Assembly: GCA_017438745.1 (NCBI GenBank)
Contig: JAFRUS010000042.1
Location: 1 to 51,873, forward strand
DNA: 51,873 bases
Direction of reading: 5' to 3'
Source: Oscillospiraceae bacterium
Lineage (GTDB): Bacteria > Bacillota > Clostridia > Oscillospirales > Ruminococcaceae
Shown here: piece after piece, positions 41,142-48,709 of the stretch
How the letters are laid out: each line of letters opens with the position of its first letter
Numbering within the stretch: position 1 is the first letter of the stretch
Program-made: the position numbers and the translations under genes
The notes under the pieces: generated by a model
The model's input: the letters and a program-made list of their open reading frames with translations, nothing else
Told to the model about the DNA's origin: nothing
Databases searched by the model: none

Positions 41142-41156
41142 AATTCGGAGGACATT

Positions 41157-42296
41157 TTGAAAAAACCTGATATTAAAAACTTTTTTATAAAAATAACAAA
41201 ACCTGAAGAAAAGATCTCTTCAGGTTTTGCTCTTGTCTCAAAGTACAGATCTGTAATAATGGGATTTGCTGCACTCTGGATCTTATATTTTCACGTATGC
41301 GGCACCGTAATCACCATAGAGCACCCGATAGCTACATGGATCGAATCCAGAATCAAACGCTTCGGCTACGGCGGAGTTGATATTTTCTTTCTGCTTTCAG
41401 GAATGGGACTTACATACGCCATAAGCAAATCAAAACTTTACGTTTTCTATTACCGGCGTTTCAAGCGAATAATACTGCCTTTTATAGCCGTCGCGCTGCT
41501 TAAGGCACATACTGATCACTGGTCGGTAAAATGGTTCTTCGAATGTATTTCCGGCAAGGCGTTCTACGTCAATTCTATTTACATGTTCCTGTGGTTCGTT
41601 CCGGCGATCCTTACACTATACTTACTGTTTCCGCTCTACTGGCTCGGATTCCGTAAAACCGGAGGCTGTTTCTGGACAGGAACCATGATACTCGCCTGGT
41701 TCTTTGTCATCCTCATTCTCCGAGACAAAATAAGAGGCGACCTTTTCGGCTTTTTAAACCGTATACCTGTTTTCATGCTCGGCGTACTTCTCGGAGATCT
41801 CACGAAAAAACATAAGGATACGCCGTTCAGAAGAAGAGCATGGCTGCCGGTATTTCTTATTGCTGCACTGGGATTCTATATGCTGGAACTTTCAAACTTC
41901 AGTTCCTACTATATTCTCGTGCCGTCCTCGAACTGCTTTCTTCCTACACTTCTCGCAGCAGTTTCGCTTCCGTTCCTTATTGCCAAAGTCTTAAACGAGC
42001 TTGACCGCCACAGATTCACATGCATTATCGGGCATATCATCGGCGGCATTCTTAAGTTTTTCGGACTTTTCTCCATGGAACTCTACTGTCTTCAGGAATG
42101 GTTTGCCGGACAAATGAAGCCAAAATTCGAGGAAGCAGGCTGGACACCGTTAAAAATGAATCTCGTTCTTTTTGCAGAAATATCAGTACTTTCCTTCATA
42201 GGATACCTCGTGTTCAAATATTTCTGGAAACTGCTCGAGTTTATATGCAGAAAAACCGGAGGGCTTATCAAGCGTGCTGTTAAACGTTCCGCTTGA
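41157..42296 (+). CDS. Acyltransferase-3 family membrane protein
   Basis: 379 residues from TTG 41157 (GGAGG 5 nt upstream). About ten hydrophobic segments. The family start is visible in 'MGFAALWILYFHVCG' (conserved His near residue 44) and 'GYGGVDIFFLLSGMGLTY'. Acyltransferase-3 proteins move acetyl or other acyl groups from CoA to sugars of the envelope such as peptidoglycan, teichoic acid or exopolysaccharide. No glycan genes are nearby, so the target is unknown. Its 3' end overlaps the end of the convergent small gene by 17 nt. Confidence 0.85.
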   Translation: MKKPDIKNFFIKITKPEEKISSGFALVSKYRSVIMGFAALWILYFHVCGTVITIEHPIATWIESRIKRFGYGGVDIFFLLSGMGLTYAISKSKLYVFYYRRFKRIILPFIAVALLKAHTDHWSVKWFFECISGKAFYVNSIYMFLWFVPAILTLYLLFPLYWLGFRKTGGCFWTGTMILAWFFVILILRDKIRGDLFGFLNRIPVFMLGVLLGDLTKKHKDTPFRRRAWLPVFLIAALGFYMLELSNFSSYYILVPSSNCFLPTLLAAVSLPFLIAKVLNELDRHRFTCIIGHIIGGILKFFGLFSMELYCLQEWFAGQMKPKFEEAGWTPLKMNLVLFAEISVLSFIGYLVFKYFWKLLEFICRKTGGLIKRAVKRSA

Positions 42297-42585
42297 TAAC
42301 TTCCATTATATCTTCAAGCCGCTTCTCCCCTATTCCGTTTATCGCTGAGATCTCGTTTCTCAGCTTTTCAAGGTCAGGGCCAGAGGATGAAGCCGGATGA
42401 TCTTCAAGAGCTTTTTTATAACCGTCTTCGTAGATGCGTTTTAAAAAGCTCTTCATTTGTTCACGGTTCATGTTTTTTATGTCTTTGTACATATTTCTTG
42501 CAAGTATTTCTTCCATATACACTCCAGTCTGATGATAAGTAGATCTCATAAGTTCAGGCGGTACTTTTTTAACTATCATCTGCAT
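42280..42585 (-). CDS. Small helix-hairpin-helix-like protein
   Basis: Up to 101 residues from ATG 42585, which has no ribosome site. ATG 42516 has GGAG 5 nt upstream and would give 78 residues; this is the better-supported start by signal. The C-terminal part 'EISAINGIGEKRLEDIMEVI' is a helix-hairpin-helix-type motif (IxGIG) that in other proteins contacts DNA backbone. The middle is helical and charged, with 'REQMKSFLKRIYEDGYKKALED'. Family not recognised. It overlaps the acyltransferase gene tail to tail by 17 nt. Confidence 0.6.
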   Translation of the reverse strand: MQMIVKKVPPELMRSTYHQTGVYMEEILARNMYKDIKNMNREQMKSFLKRIYEDGYKKALEDHPASSSGPDLEKLRNEISAINGIGEKRLEDIMEVIKRNV

Positions 42586-42710
42586 CTTTGCAGAACATTG
42601 ATTTTATCAGCACCGGACTTATGATACGAACAAAGATTTATACAATTTCAATTATACTCTAAATCTTTCATCAGTGCAAGTATTACATTGACGTAAACAG
42701 TACAAAATAA

Positions 42711-42739
42711 TTGATTTTACAGACTGATTATGCTATAAT
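42711..42739 (+). promoter_or_regulatory. Putative sigma-A promoter of the GGDEF gene
   Basis: TTGATT (42711-42716), a 17-nt spacer and TATAAT (42734-42739) with an upstream TG. Confidence 0.6.
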
Positions 42740-42828
42740 TAACATATATCGAGTAAAACGAATTACAGCCGGTTTCATACAAAAATGTACCGGTCTGATT
42801 ATTGGTTACATTATGCGGAGGGATTATT

Positions 42829-44259
42829 ATGGATTTACAGCAGCTTGCAGACAGCTTTACCCCAATGACATGCATCATATCTGTTGATGCTTTACCAGAC
42901 GGAAATTACGGCAACATAAGACTTGTATGCGGAAACAAGGCATACGTTGATTCAATTGAAGTTCAGCAGTCAGATAACATTGCCTATGATGCAATGCTGA
43001 GCAACAAATTCATACCGAATTCCCCTTATGAAAACTACATTCCTAAGGATCTCAACTTTGAAAGCGCATGTTATCTCAGTGCTGTATTAAAAAAGCCGTT
43101 CCATACTTACATGCATCCTGAAAGATATCCTTTCTGGGTAGATATGTATATCATGCCTGTGGCCTATACCAACGGAAATACTCACTACTGCACCTATTCA
43201 ATGGATCTTACTCCTGAAGCCAGTGTCAGCCGAATGTCAGACAAGGAAGCTGCAGTAACATCTTCCGTACTTGAGACATGCATTAAGCTGCGTGACACCA
43301 AGGATTTCAAGCACACAATGGATGAAGTAATAGAAGATATAAGGCTGCTTTGCGATGCAGAGAATGTATGTATTCTTCTGACTGACTACAAAACAAGATC
43401 CTGCTCTATACTTTGTGAATCATCAGATCCTGACTTCGACAATAAAAATATTATCGATTACTTCAACAATAATATCAAAAATTTCTTTGACGTGGTGGAT
43501 ACGTGGAAAGATACTATCGCAGGCAGTACATGTCTTATCATACAGAATGAAAGCGATATGAATGTTGTCCGCGAAAGAAATCCGAAATGGATAAAGTCAC
43601 TTGAAGAATACGGAATAAAGAGTATTGTTCTCTATCCTCTAAACTATAACAATGAAACTCTCGGATATGTCTGGGCGGTCAATTTTGCTACCGAAAATAC
43701 AGCCAAAATTCGTTCAACTCTTGAGACTACAACTTATTTCATTGCATCAGAAATAGCAAATCATCAGCTTCTTGCAAGGCTTGAATATATGAGCTCTGTC
43801 GATCTGCTTACAGGTGTAATGAACCGTAATGCAATGAATAAAAGAGTTGATGACATTGTTGAAGGCAAAGAAACTTTACCGCTTCGAGTAAGTGTTGTTT
43901 TTGCCGACCTCAACGGGCTTAAGAAAGTCAATGACACAGGCGGGCATACCGCCGGTGACAGCTACATAAAAAGATCAGCCGGCCTTTTAAAACAGGCGTT
44001 CCCTGACAGCGAGATCTACCGAGCTGGCGGCGACGAATTCATGGTGATCAATTACACGCTTTCAAAAGATGAACTTATGTCCAGGATCGATGAACTCAGA
44101 AAACTCCAGGAAAACGCTGACGACGTAAGCTTCGCCCTCGGTTATTACTATAATGAAGGAAAGACCAATATACGCACAGCCATGAGTTCGGCCGACATGG
44201 ACATGTACAGGGACAAGCAGAACTACTATGAACGTTACCCTGAACGCAAGAGAAAATAA
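42829..44259 (+). CDS. GGDEF-domain protein (probable diguanylate cyclase) with GAF-like sensor
   Basis: 476 residues from ATG 42829 (GGAGGG upstream). The C-terminal domain carries the intact signature 'YRAGGDEFMVI' (about 398-408), preceded by 'LTGVMNRNAMNKRV' and 'VVFADLNGLKKVND', and ends with 'ADMDMYRDK'. It should make cyclic di-GMP from two GTP. The segment of about 145-320 looks like a GAF domain ('VCILLTDYKTRSCSILCES', 'KSIVLYPLNYNNETLGYVWAVN'). The first 140 residues are not recognised. No transmembrane segment, so cytoplasmic. No EAL/HD-GYP or PilZ gene is in the window. Confidence 0.88.
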   Translation: MDLQQLADSFTPMTCIISVDALPDGNYGNIRLVCGNKAYVDSIEVQQSDNIAYDAMLSNKFIPNSPYENYIPKDLNFESACYLSAVLKKPFHTYMHPERYPFWVDMYIMPVAYTNGNTHYCTYSMDLTPEASVSRMSDKEAAVTSSVLETCIKLRDTKDFKHTMDEVIEDIRLLCDAENVCILLTDYKTRSCSILCESSDPDFDNKNIIDYFNNNIKNFFDVVDTWKDTIAGSTCLIIQNESDMNVVRERNPKWIKSLEEYGIKSIVLYPLNYNNETLGYVWAVNFATENTAKIRSTLETTTYFIASEIANHQLLARLEYMSSVDLLTGVMNRNAMNKRVDDIVEGKETLPLRVSVVFADLNGLKKVNDTGGHTAGDSYIKRSAGLLKQAFPDSEIYRAGGDEFMVINYTLSKDELMSRIDELRKLQENADDVSFALGYYYNEGKTNIRTAMSSADMDMYRDKQNYYERYPERKRK

Positions 44260-44279
44260 ATTATCACGGAGGCATTTTA

Positions 44280-45257
44280 ATGATAAATGACAGATTTACA
44301 ACCCTCGCAGACGCTGAGATAGGAACATCTCTTAGCAGACCTGTTCTCGTTTCTTCCATAAGCGAAAGCGTTGCAAAAAACGGAAAAACTTTCGTAAGAA
44401 TGACAATCAAGGACGGCGTGACAGAACAGACTGCAACAATGTTTGACACTTCTGTCGCATCACTTGAACTCAAAGGGATCACCAAGGAAACAATTGCTGA
44501 CGTTATCCTTAACGTAAACGAATATCAGGGATCCAAGAACTTCATCGTAAACGATATTACTATTGCGTCAGACCCTTCGCTTTCAATAAATGATTTTATT
44601 AAAGTTCCTCCGGTAAAAATTGATGTGATGTACGATGAGATCATTTCGATCTTACGCAGAAACGCTGATGACTGCGGTGGAAAGCATACTCCGCTTTCTG
44701 AACTTGCAATAAAGATAATCGAAAGCAAGAAGGATGCCTATACATCATCTTCAGCTGCTGTCACCATGCATCACAATCTTAAGGGCGGACTTATTTATCA
44801 TTCATACCGAATGGTAAAGGCTGCAGAAACTATCTGCGAAGTTTATAATAACCTCGACAAGGAACTTATGGTCTGCGGAGCGGCTCTACACGACATCGGA
44901 AAGATATGGGAGTATGATACTGACAGTACAGGAAACGCTGAATTTACAGTAAGCGGTGTGCTTTTCGGACATCTTTACATGGGTGCTTCACTTATCAAGA
45001 AAAATGCCGAAGGACAGAATTACAGTCCTGAAAAGATAAAAATGCTTACTCACATGATCCTTGCGCATCACGGAGAACAGGAATACGGAGCAGTAGTCTC
45101 CCCTGCCATCGCTGAAGCATTTGCTCTGTACATGATCGATAATCTTGATGCAAAAATGTACGTATTCGATGAACAGCGTGAGCTTCTCGGTCCGGGCGGA
45201 CTTACTGAAAAACGACCTTTCGGAATGGAAAACAGGATTTACGTCCCTGATCTCTGA
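44280..45257 (+). CDS. YhaM-type 3'-5' exoribonuclease (OB fold plus HD domain)
   Basis: 325 residues. The N-terminal part (about 10-100) is an OB-fold nucleic-acid-binding domain ('FVRMTIKDGVTEQTATMFD'). The HD domain follows: 'HHNLKGGLIYHSYRMV', His-Asp in 'AALHDIGKIWEYD' (about 202-214), 'LFGHLYMG' and 'HMILAHHGEQEYG'. This is the layout of the Bacillus YhaM exoribonuclease, which trims RNA ends in Firmicutes. CACGGAGG precedes the ATG, and the gap to the GGDEF gene is 20 nt, so they are probably co-transcribed. Confidence 0.85.
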   Translation: MINDRFTTLADAEIGTSLSRPVLVSSISESVAKNGKTFVRMTIKDGVTEQTATMFDTSVASLELKGITKETIADVILNVNEYQGSKNFIVNDITIASDPSLSINDFIKVPPVKIDVMYDEIISILRRNADDCGGKHTPLSELAIKIIESKKDAYTSSSAAVTMHHNLKGGLIYHSYRMVKAAETICEVYNNLDKELMVCGAALHDIGKIWEYDTDSTGNAEFTVSGVLFGHLYMGASLIKKNAEGQNYSPEKIKMLTHMILAHHGEQEYGAVVSPAIAEAFALYMIDNLDAKMYVFDEQRELLGPGGLTEKRPFGMENRIYVPDL

Positions 45258-45334
45258 TAACTGCCTGATCATGGCGCACGGGGCGAAGCATTACATCTTC
45301 CCGTCATTTCGAAAAGCAATCTGAGGTACTTACC

Positions 45335-46252
45335 ATGTATTTTTACATAAAAAACACTCTTGTAAAAACTGACTCCATCGACTTTAAGAATTCACTGGAT
45401 CAGTTCGTATCAGTACTTACTTCTGTCGAATGGCTTGAAAACAAGGATAATTTCGACATGGGTATTGAAATGGATATCGACCTTTCATCGGTACATTCAA
45501 CCAAAGCCGAAGTAAACTACGACTCGCTTACAGGAACATTCTCCGTTCCTGACCGCAGCAACATTTCCGCTCCGAACACCACATTCGCATTTGCTCTCGA
45601 TGAAAAAGGCATTGTATTTATCGATGACAGCGGACTTGTAAATGACCTTATCGGAAACATCCAGCGCTCAAAAAAATGGGCTAAACCAAGTCTTGAACGT
45701 TTTATCTATGACTTTCTCGAACAGATAGTCACAAAGGATCAGAGCATACTTGAAACACTTGACAAGGAACTGGATGACATTGAATCCGAGATTCTTGCAG
45801 GCGGCGGTGAAGATCCTTCCCAGAGGGTAAACAAGATTAGAAGTGATCTCCGTGACATGAGGGTACACTATGAACAGCTTCTTGATCTTTCTCAGGAACT
45901 TGAAGAAAATGAAAACAACTTTTTCAAGGCTGAAAATGTTCGTTACTTCCATCTTTTCTCACAGAGGACTTCAAGACTTCACGATCTTACCAATTCCCTG
46001 CGTGAATATTCCATCCAGATACGCGACCTGTATCAGTCACAGCTCGACGTAAGACAGAACCGCATCATGGGGCTTCTTACTATTGTTACTACTGTATTCA
46101 CGCCTCTCACGCTCATCACAGGCTGGTACGGAATGAACTTCAAATATATGCCTGAACTTGAATACAGGATCTCATATCCGATAGTAATTCTCGTAAGTAT
46201 TGCAATCGTAATTACAAGCCTGCTTTTCTTTAAACGTAAAAAGTGGCTTTGA
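45335..46252 (+). CDS. corA: CorA-family divalent cation channel
   Basis: 305 residues. The long cytoplasmic domain ends in helices ('LETLDKELDDIESEIL', 'LRDMRVHYEQLLDLSQELEENE'). Two C-terminal membrane segments are joined by the selectivity motif Tyr-Gly-Met-Asn-Phe near residues 265-269. It ends with a short Lys/Arg tail (FKRKKWL), as in CorA. It forms a pentamer in the cytoplasmic membrane for Mg2+ (or Co2+/Ni2+, or Zn2+ efflux in ZntB). The GMN motif with preceding 'TLITGWY' favours CorA. GAGG precedes the ATG. Confidence 0.92.
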   Translation: MYFYIKNTLVKTDSIDFKNSLDQFVSVLTSVEWLENKDNFDMGIEMDIDLSSVHSTKAEVNYDSLTGTFSVPDRSNISAPNTTFAFALDEKGIVFIDDSGLVNDLIGNIQRSKKWAKPSLERFIYDFLEQIVTKDQSILETLDKELDDIESEILAGGGEDPSQRVNKIRSDLRDMRVHYEQLLDLSQELEENENNFFKAENVRYFHLFSQRTSRLHDLTNSLREYSIQIRDLYQSQLDVRQNRIMGLLTIVTTVFTPLTLITGWYGMNFKYMPELEYRISYPIVILVSIAIVITSLLFFKRKKWL

Positions 46253-46277
46253 TTTTTAAGACTTATATAAACCAAAC

Positions 46278-46321
46278 ACTGCTGTGATCAGCTTTAAATA
46301 AGATGATCACAGTATTTTTTT
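46278..46321 (+). terminator. Terminator after corA
   Basis: CTGTGATCA (46282-46290) pairs with TGATCACAG (46304-46312) followed by TATTTTTTTG. Confidence 0.85.
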
Positions 46322-46414
46322 GAAAAAATATATTTTTTATGTGACACTTATGCTGTTTCATTCGATTGTATATAATGAAAGCAGTCATGACAGCTTTGAA
46401 AGGAGGAAAAACGG

Positions 46415-46984
46415 ATGACATATGATGAATATGACAGGCTGCAGAGTAAATCGTCTGAACAGGCACACGCAGCTCTGTTTGATGAATACTACAGATATGT
46501 TAAAACGATAGTATTCAATCGTCTCCGGAGTTTTTCGAATGAAGACATCGAAGAATGCATAAGTGATGTTTTTGCAGATGTATTTTTCAAACTCAGCAAC
46601 GATCCGTTAGCAGGTGATATCAAAGCTTTTATAGGAACGGTAGCACGAAATAAAAGTATAGATCATTTCAGAAAACATTCTAAAAATACCGGAAAATCTG
46701 TTTCTCTGGACGATGACACTATGCCGGAGCTCCGTTCCGGAGAAGATATAACAGGCGAAAATGAAAAAAAGGAATTGAGGTGCATCCTTATGGATTGCAT
46801 CACTTCCCTAGGCGAACCTGATTCGTCCATCATAATCAAGAAATTTTACTATGACATGGATTCAAAACAGATCGCCGGTGAACTGTCAATGAAACCTTCG
46901 GCAGTCCGAATGAGATGCAGCAGAGCGGCTTCCAAACTTAAGGAACTGCTTGAAGCCAGAGGTTTTAAGGAGGGTACATTATGA
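46415..46984 (+). CDS. ECF-type sigma-70 family factor
   Basis: 189 residues. Region 2 is 'ALFDEYYRYVKTIVFNRL' and 'EDIEECISDVFADVFFKL...IKAFIGTVARNKSIDHFRKH' (the -10 recognition part). Region 4 is 'DSSIIIKKFYYDMDSKQIAGELSMKPSAVRMRCSRAASKLKELL'. No sigma region 1 or 3, so it is group IV. AAAGGAGG precedes the ATG. A TATAAT lies at 46371-46376 without a clear -35 box. Its stop overlaps the start of the next gene (ATGA), a membrane protein in the usual anti-sigma position. Confidence 0.92.
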   Translation: MTYDEYDRLQSKSSEQAHAALFDEYYRYVKTIVFNRLRSFSNEDIEECISDVFADVFFKLSNDPLAGDIKAFIGTVARNKSIDHFRKHSKNTGKSVSLDDDTMPELRSGEDITGENEKKELRCILMDCITSLGEPDSSIIIKKFYYDMDSKQIAGELSMKPSAVRMRCSRAASKLKELLEARGFKEGTL

Positions 46985-48603
46985 ATAAAAGTGTTTTTGA
47001 TGTATTTGACAACGCTGATGATGAAATGATTGAAAAACTCTCCTCCTTTACAGACGACGATGACGAAGTAAAGAAGAGGATATTGAATATGAGCGAAAGA
47101 AAATATCAGAACCTGAAAGCAGGAATTTCAGAGAACGATGTAAAAGACAAAAACGAGATAACAATGAGCGTCGCAGATAAACGCCCGGTACGCTGGTACA
47201 AACCGCTCGCTGCCGTTGCAGCTGTAGCAGTTATTATTGCCGGAGTATCTATGATTACAAACAGTCTGAATAAGTACACGGATCCTTCAGACGATGTTCT
47301 GCCGGCAGTTCAGACAGAAACAGACTCCCCTGTCCAGTCTGAAGCAGTAACGGATAGTCAGTCCAGCGAACAACCAACTGATCACACCACAACAGACACA
47401 AATCTTCCTTCAGAGGATGAAATGAAAGAGCTATATGCAAAATTTGCAGATTTTTATTCAGACATAAACGATACTCTTATCAGTAAGCAATATGAGTTAG
47501 TAAGTGACGGATTAGCAGAAGAATATAAGATAAAGAACAGAGATAATTACATCAATGTTGAGCTGCTGTGCGATAATGAGCCTGATGGTACACACTTAGA
47601 CTATTATTATGAATTTAACGATGACCGCTTCAGTACACTCGAAGAATTTAACAATTATTACTCTAAATTTTTCGATGGTACAGATTGTGCGTTTAAATCC
47701 GGAAAAAAATACGGTAAACCGGATGAAGAAAGATTATTATCAATTGATGAGACCCTAGAGGAATTCTATAAAAACGGGTGGCTTAGCTATCTTATCATGG
47801 AATGTGACAATAAACTCTATATCAGTGAAGATACATGTTTTGAATTCATTAATGGTGCACCTGATATCAAAGATTATTTTTCCGAACATTCATTTGAAGT
47901 AACAGAAAACAGTTTCCGCCGAATAAGACTTTCCAGAGATGAAAAGTGCATATATGCCACATCTGTATTATTTAATAAAAAAGAAAATAATACATGGGAA
48001 ATCGCAGACGTTGAATTTAATGGATTTTCCCTAGAATCATACTGGGAACTCGGAGAAAGCACATCAGAGATTTCCGACATCATATGCTACCTGTATATTT
48101 CTCCGAATTACGGTGAAGAAATAATGTCATCTCCTGATTTTGAAACTGATGAGGAATTAATACAAATTCCAGAATTTGATGAAACCATTACTGAAGCGAA
48201 AGCCAGAGATATACTTATAGAAAATGGGTTACATCATAGAAGTACCAGACTTGTATATAGCGACACAATTCCGGAAGGTTACTTTATAAAAACAGTACCT
48301 GACGAAAACTCATGGGTTCTTAAAGATACTTTTGTTGACATATATATCAGTAGGGGTAAAAAACCAGATAAAGTGAAACTCCCTGATGTTTACGGAAAGC
48401 CTGAGGGTGAAGCAAGTAAAATCTTAAGAGATCTTGGATTGTTTAATTACAAAATTCATCTCAGATATACTGAGGACTATCCGGATGGTGTAGTTATTGA
48501 TTCCAATTATCAAGCTAATGACTTAGTAGATCCTGATACAGCTTATATAACACTTTATGTAAGCTCCAGCAACCCTGATTTTAAAACACAGGAAAACCCA
48601 TAA
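46981..48603 (+). CDS. Membrane anti-sigma-like protein with C-terminal PASTA repeats
   Basis: 540 residues. A cytoplasmic N-terminus of about 72 residues is followed by one membrane segment (about 75-95, 'LAAVAAVAVIIAGVSMI') and a Ser/Thr/Glu-rich linker (about 103-140). A middle domain of about 250 residues is not recognised. Two PASTA-type repeats end the protein (about 395-535): 'ITEAKARDILIENGL' with 'EGYFIKTVPDENSWV', and 'EASKILRDLGLFNYKIHLRY' with 'DGVVIDSNYQAND'. PASTA domains bind peptidoglycan fragments or lipid II in Stk kinases and penicillin-binding proteins. Its position after a sigma gene suggests it holds the factor and senses the wall. No zinc-binding anti-sigma motif is evident in the N-terminus. 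Confidence 0.75.
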   Translation: MNKSVFDVFDNADDEMIEKLSSFTDDDDEVKKRILNMSERKYQNLKAGISENDVKDKNEITMSVADKRPVRWYKPLAAVAAVAVIIAGVSMITNSLNKYTDPSDDVLPAVQTETDSPVQSEAVTDSQSSEQPTDHTTTDTNLPSEDEMKELYAKFADFYSDINDTLISKQYELVSDGLAEEYKIKNRDNYINVELLCDNEPDGTHLDYYYEFNDDRFSTLEEFNNYYSKFFDGTDCAFKSGKKYGKPDEERLLSIDETLEEFYKNGWLSYLIMECDNKLYISEDTCFEFINGAPDIKDYFSEHSFEVTENSFRRIRLSRDEKCIYATSVLFNKKENNTWEIADVEFNGFSLESYWELGESTSEISDIICYLYISPNYGEEIMSSPDFETDEELIQIPEFDETITEAKARDILIENGLHHRSTRLVYSDTIPEGYFIKTVPDENSWVLKDTFVDIYISRGKKPDKVKLPDVYGKPEGEASKILRDLGLFNYKIHLRYTEDYPDGVVIDSNYQANDLVDPDTAYITLYVSSSNPDFKTQENP

Positions 48604-48633
48604 TCGTTCATTCATAAAAATACTGACAAACAA

Positions 48634-48673
48634 AACAACATCGGCGTACCATTGAGGTAACGCCGATGTTGTT
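48634..48673. terminator. Terminator between convergent anti-sigma and dockerin genes
   Basis: AACAACATCGGCGT (48634-48647) pairs perfectly with ACGCCGATGTTGTT (48660-48673), then ATTTGATG; T-rich on minus too. Confidence 0.85.
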
Positions 48674-48709
48674 ATTTGATGTAAGAGGGTTTAATAAAGC
48701 TGAAAATAA

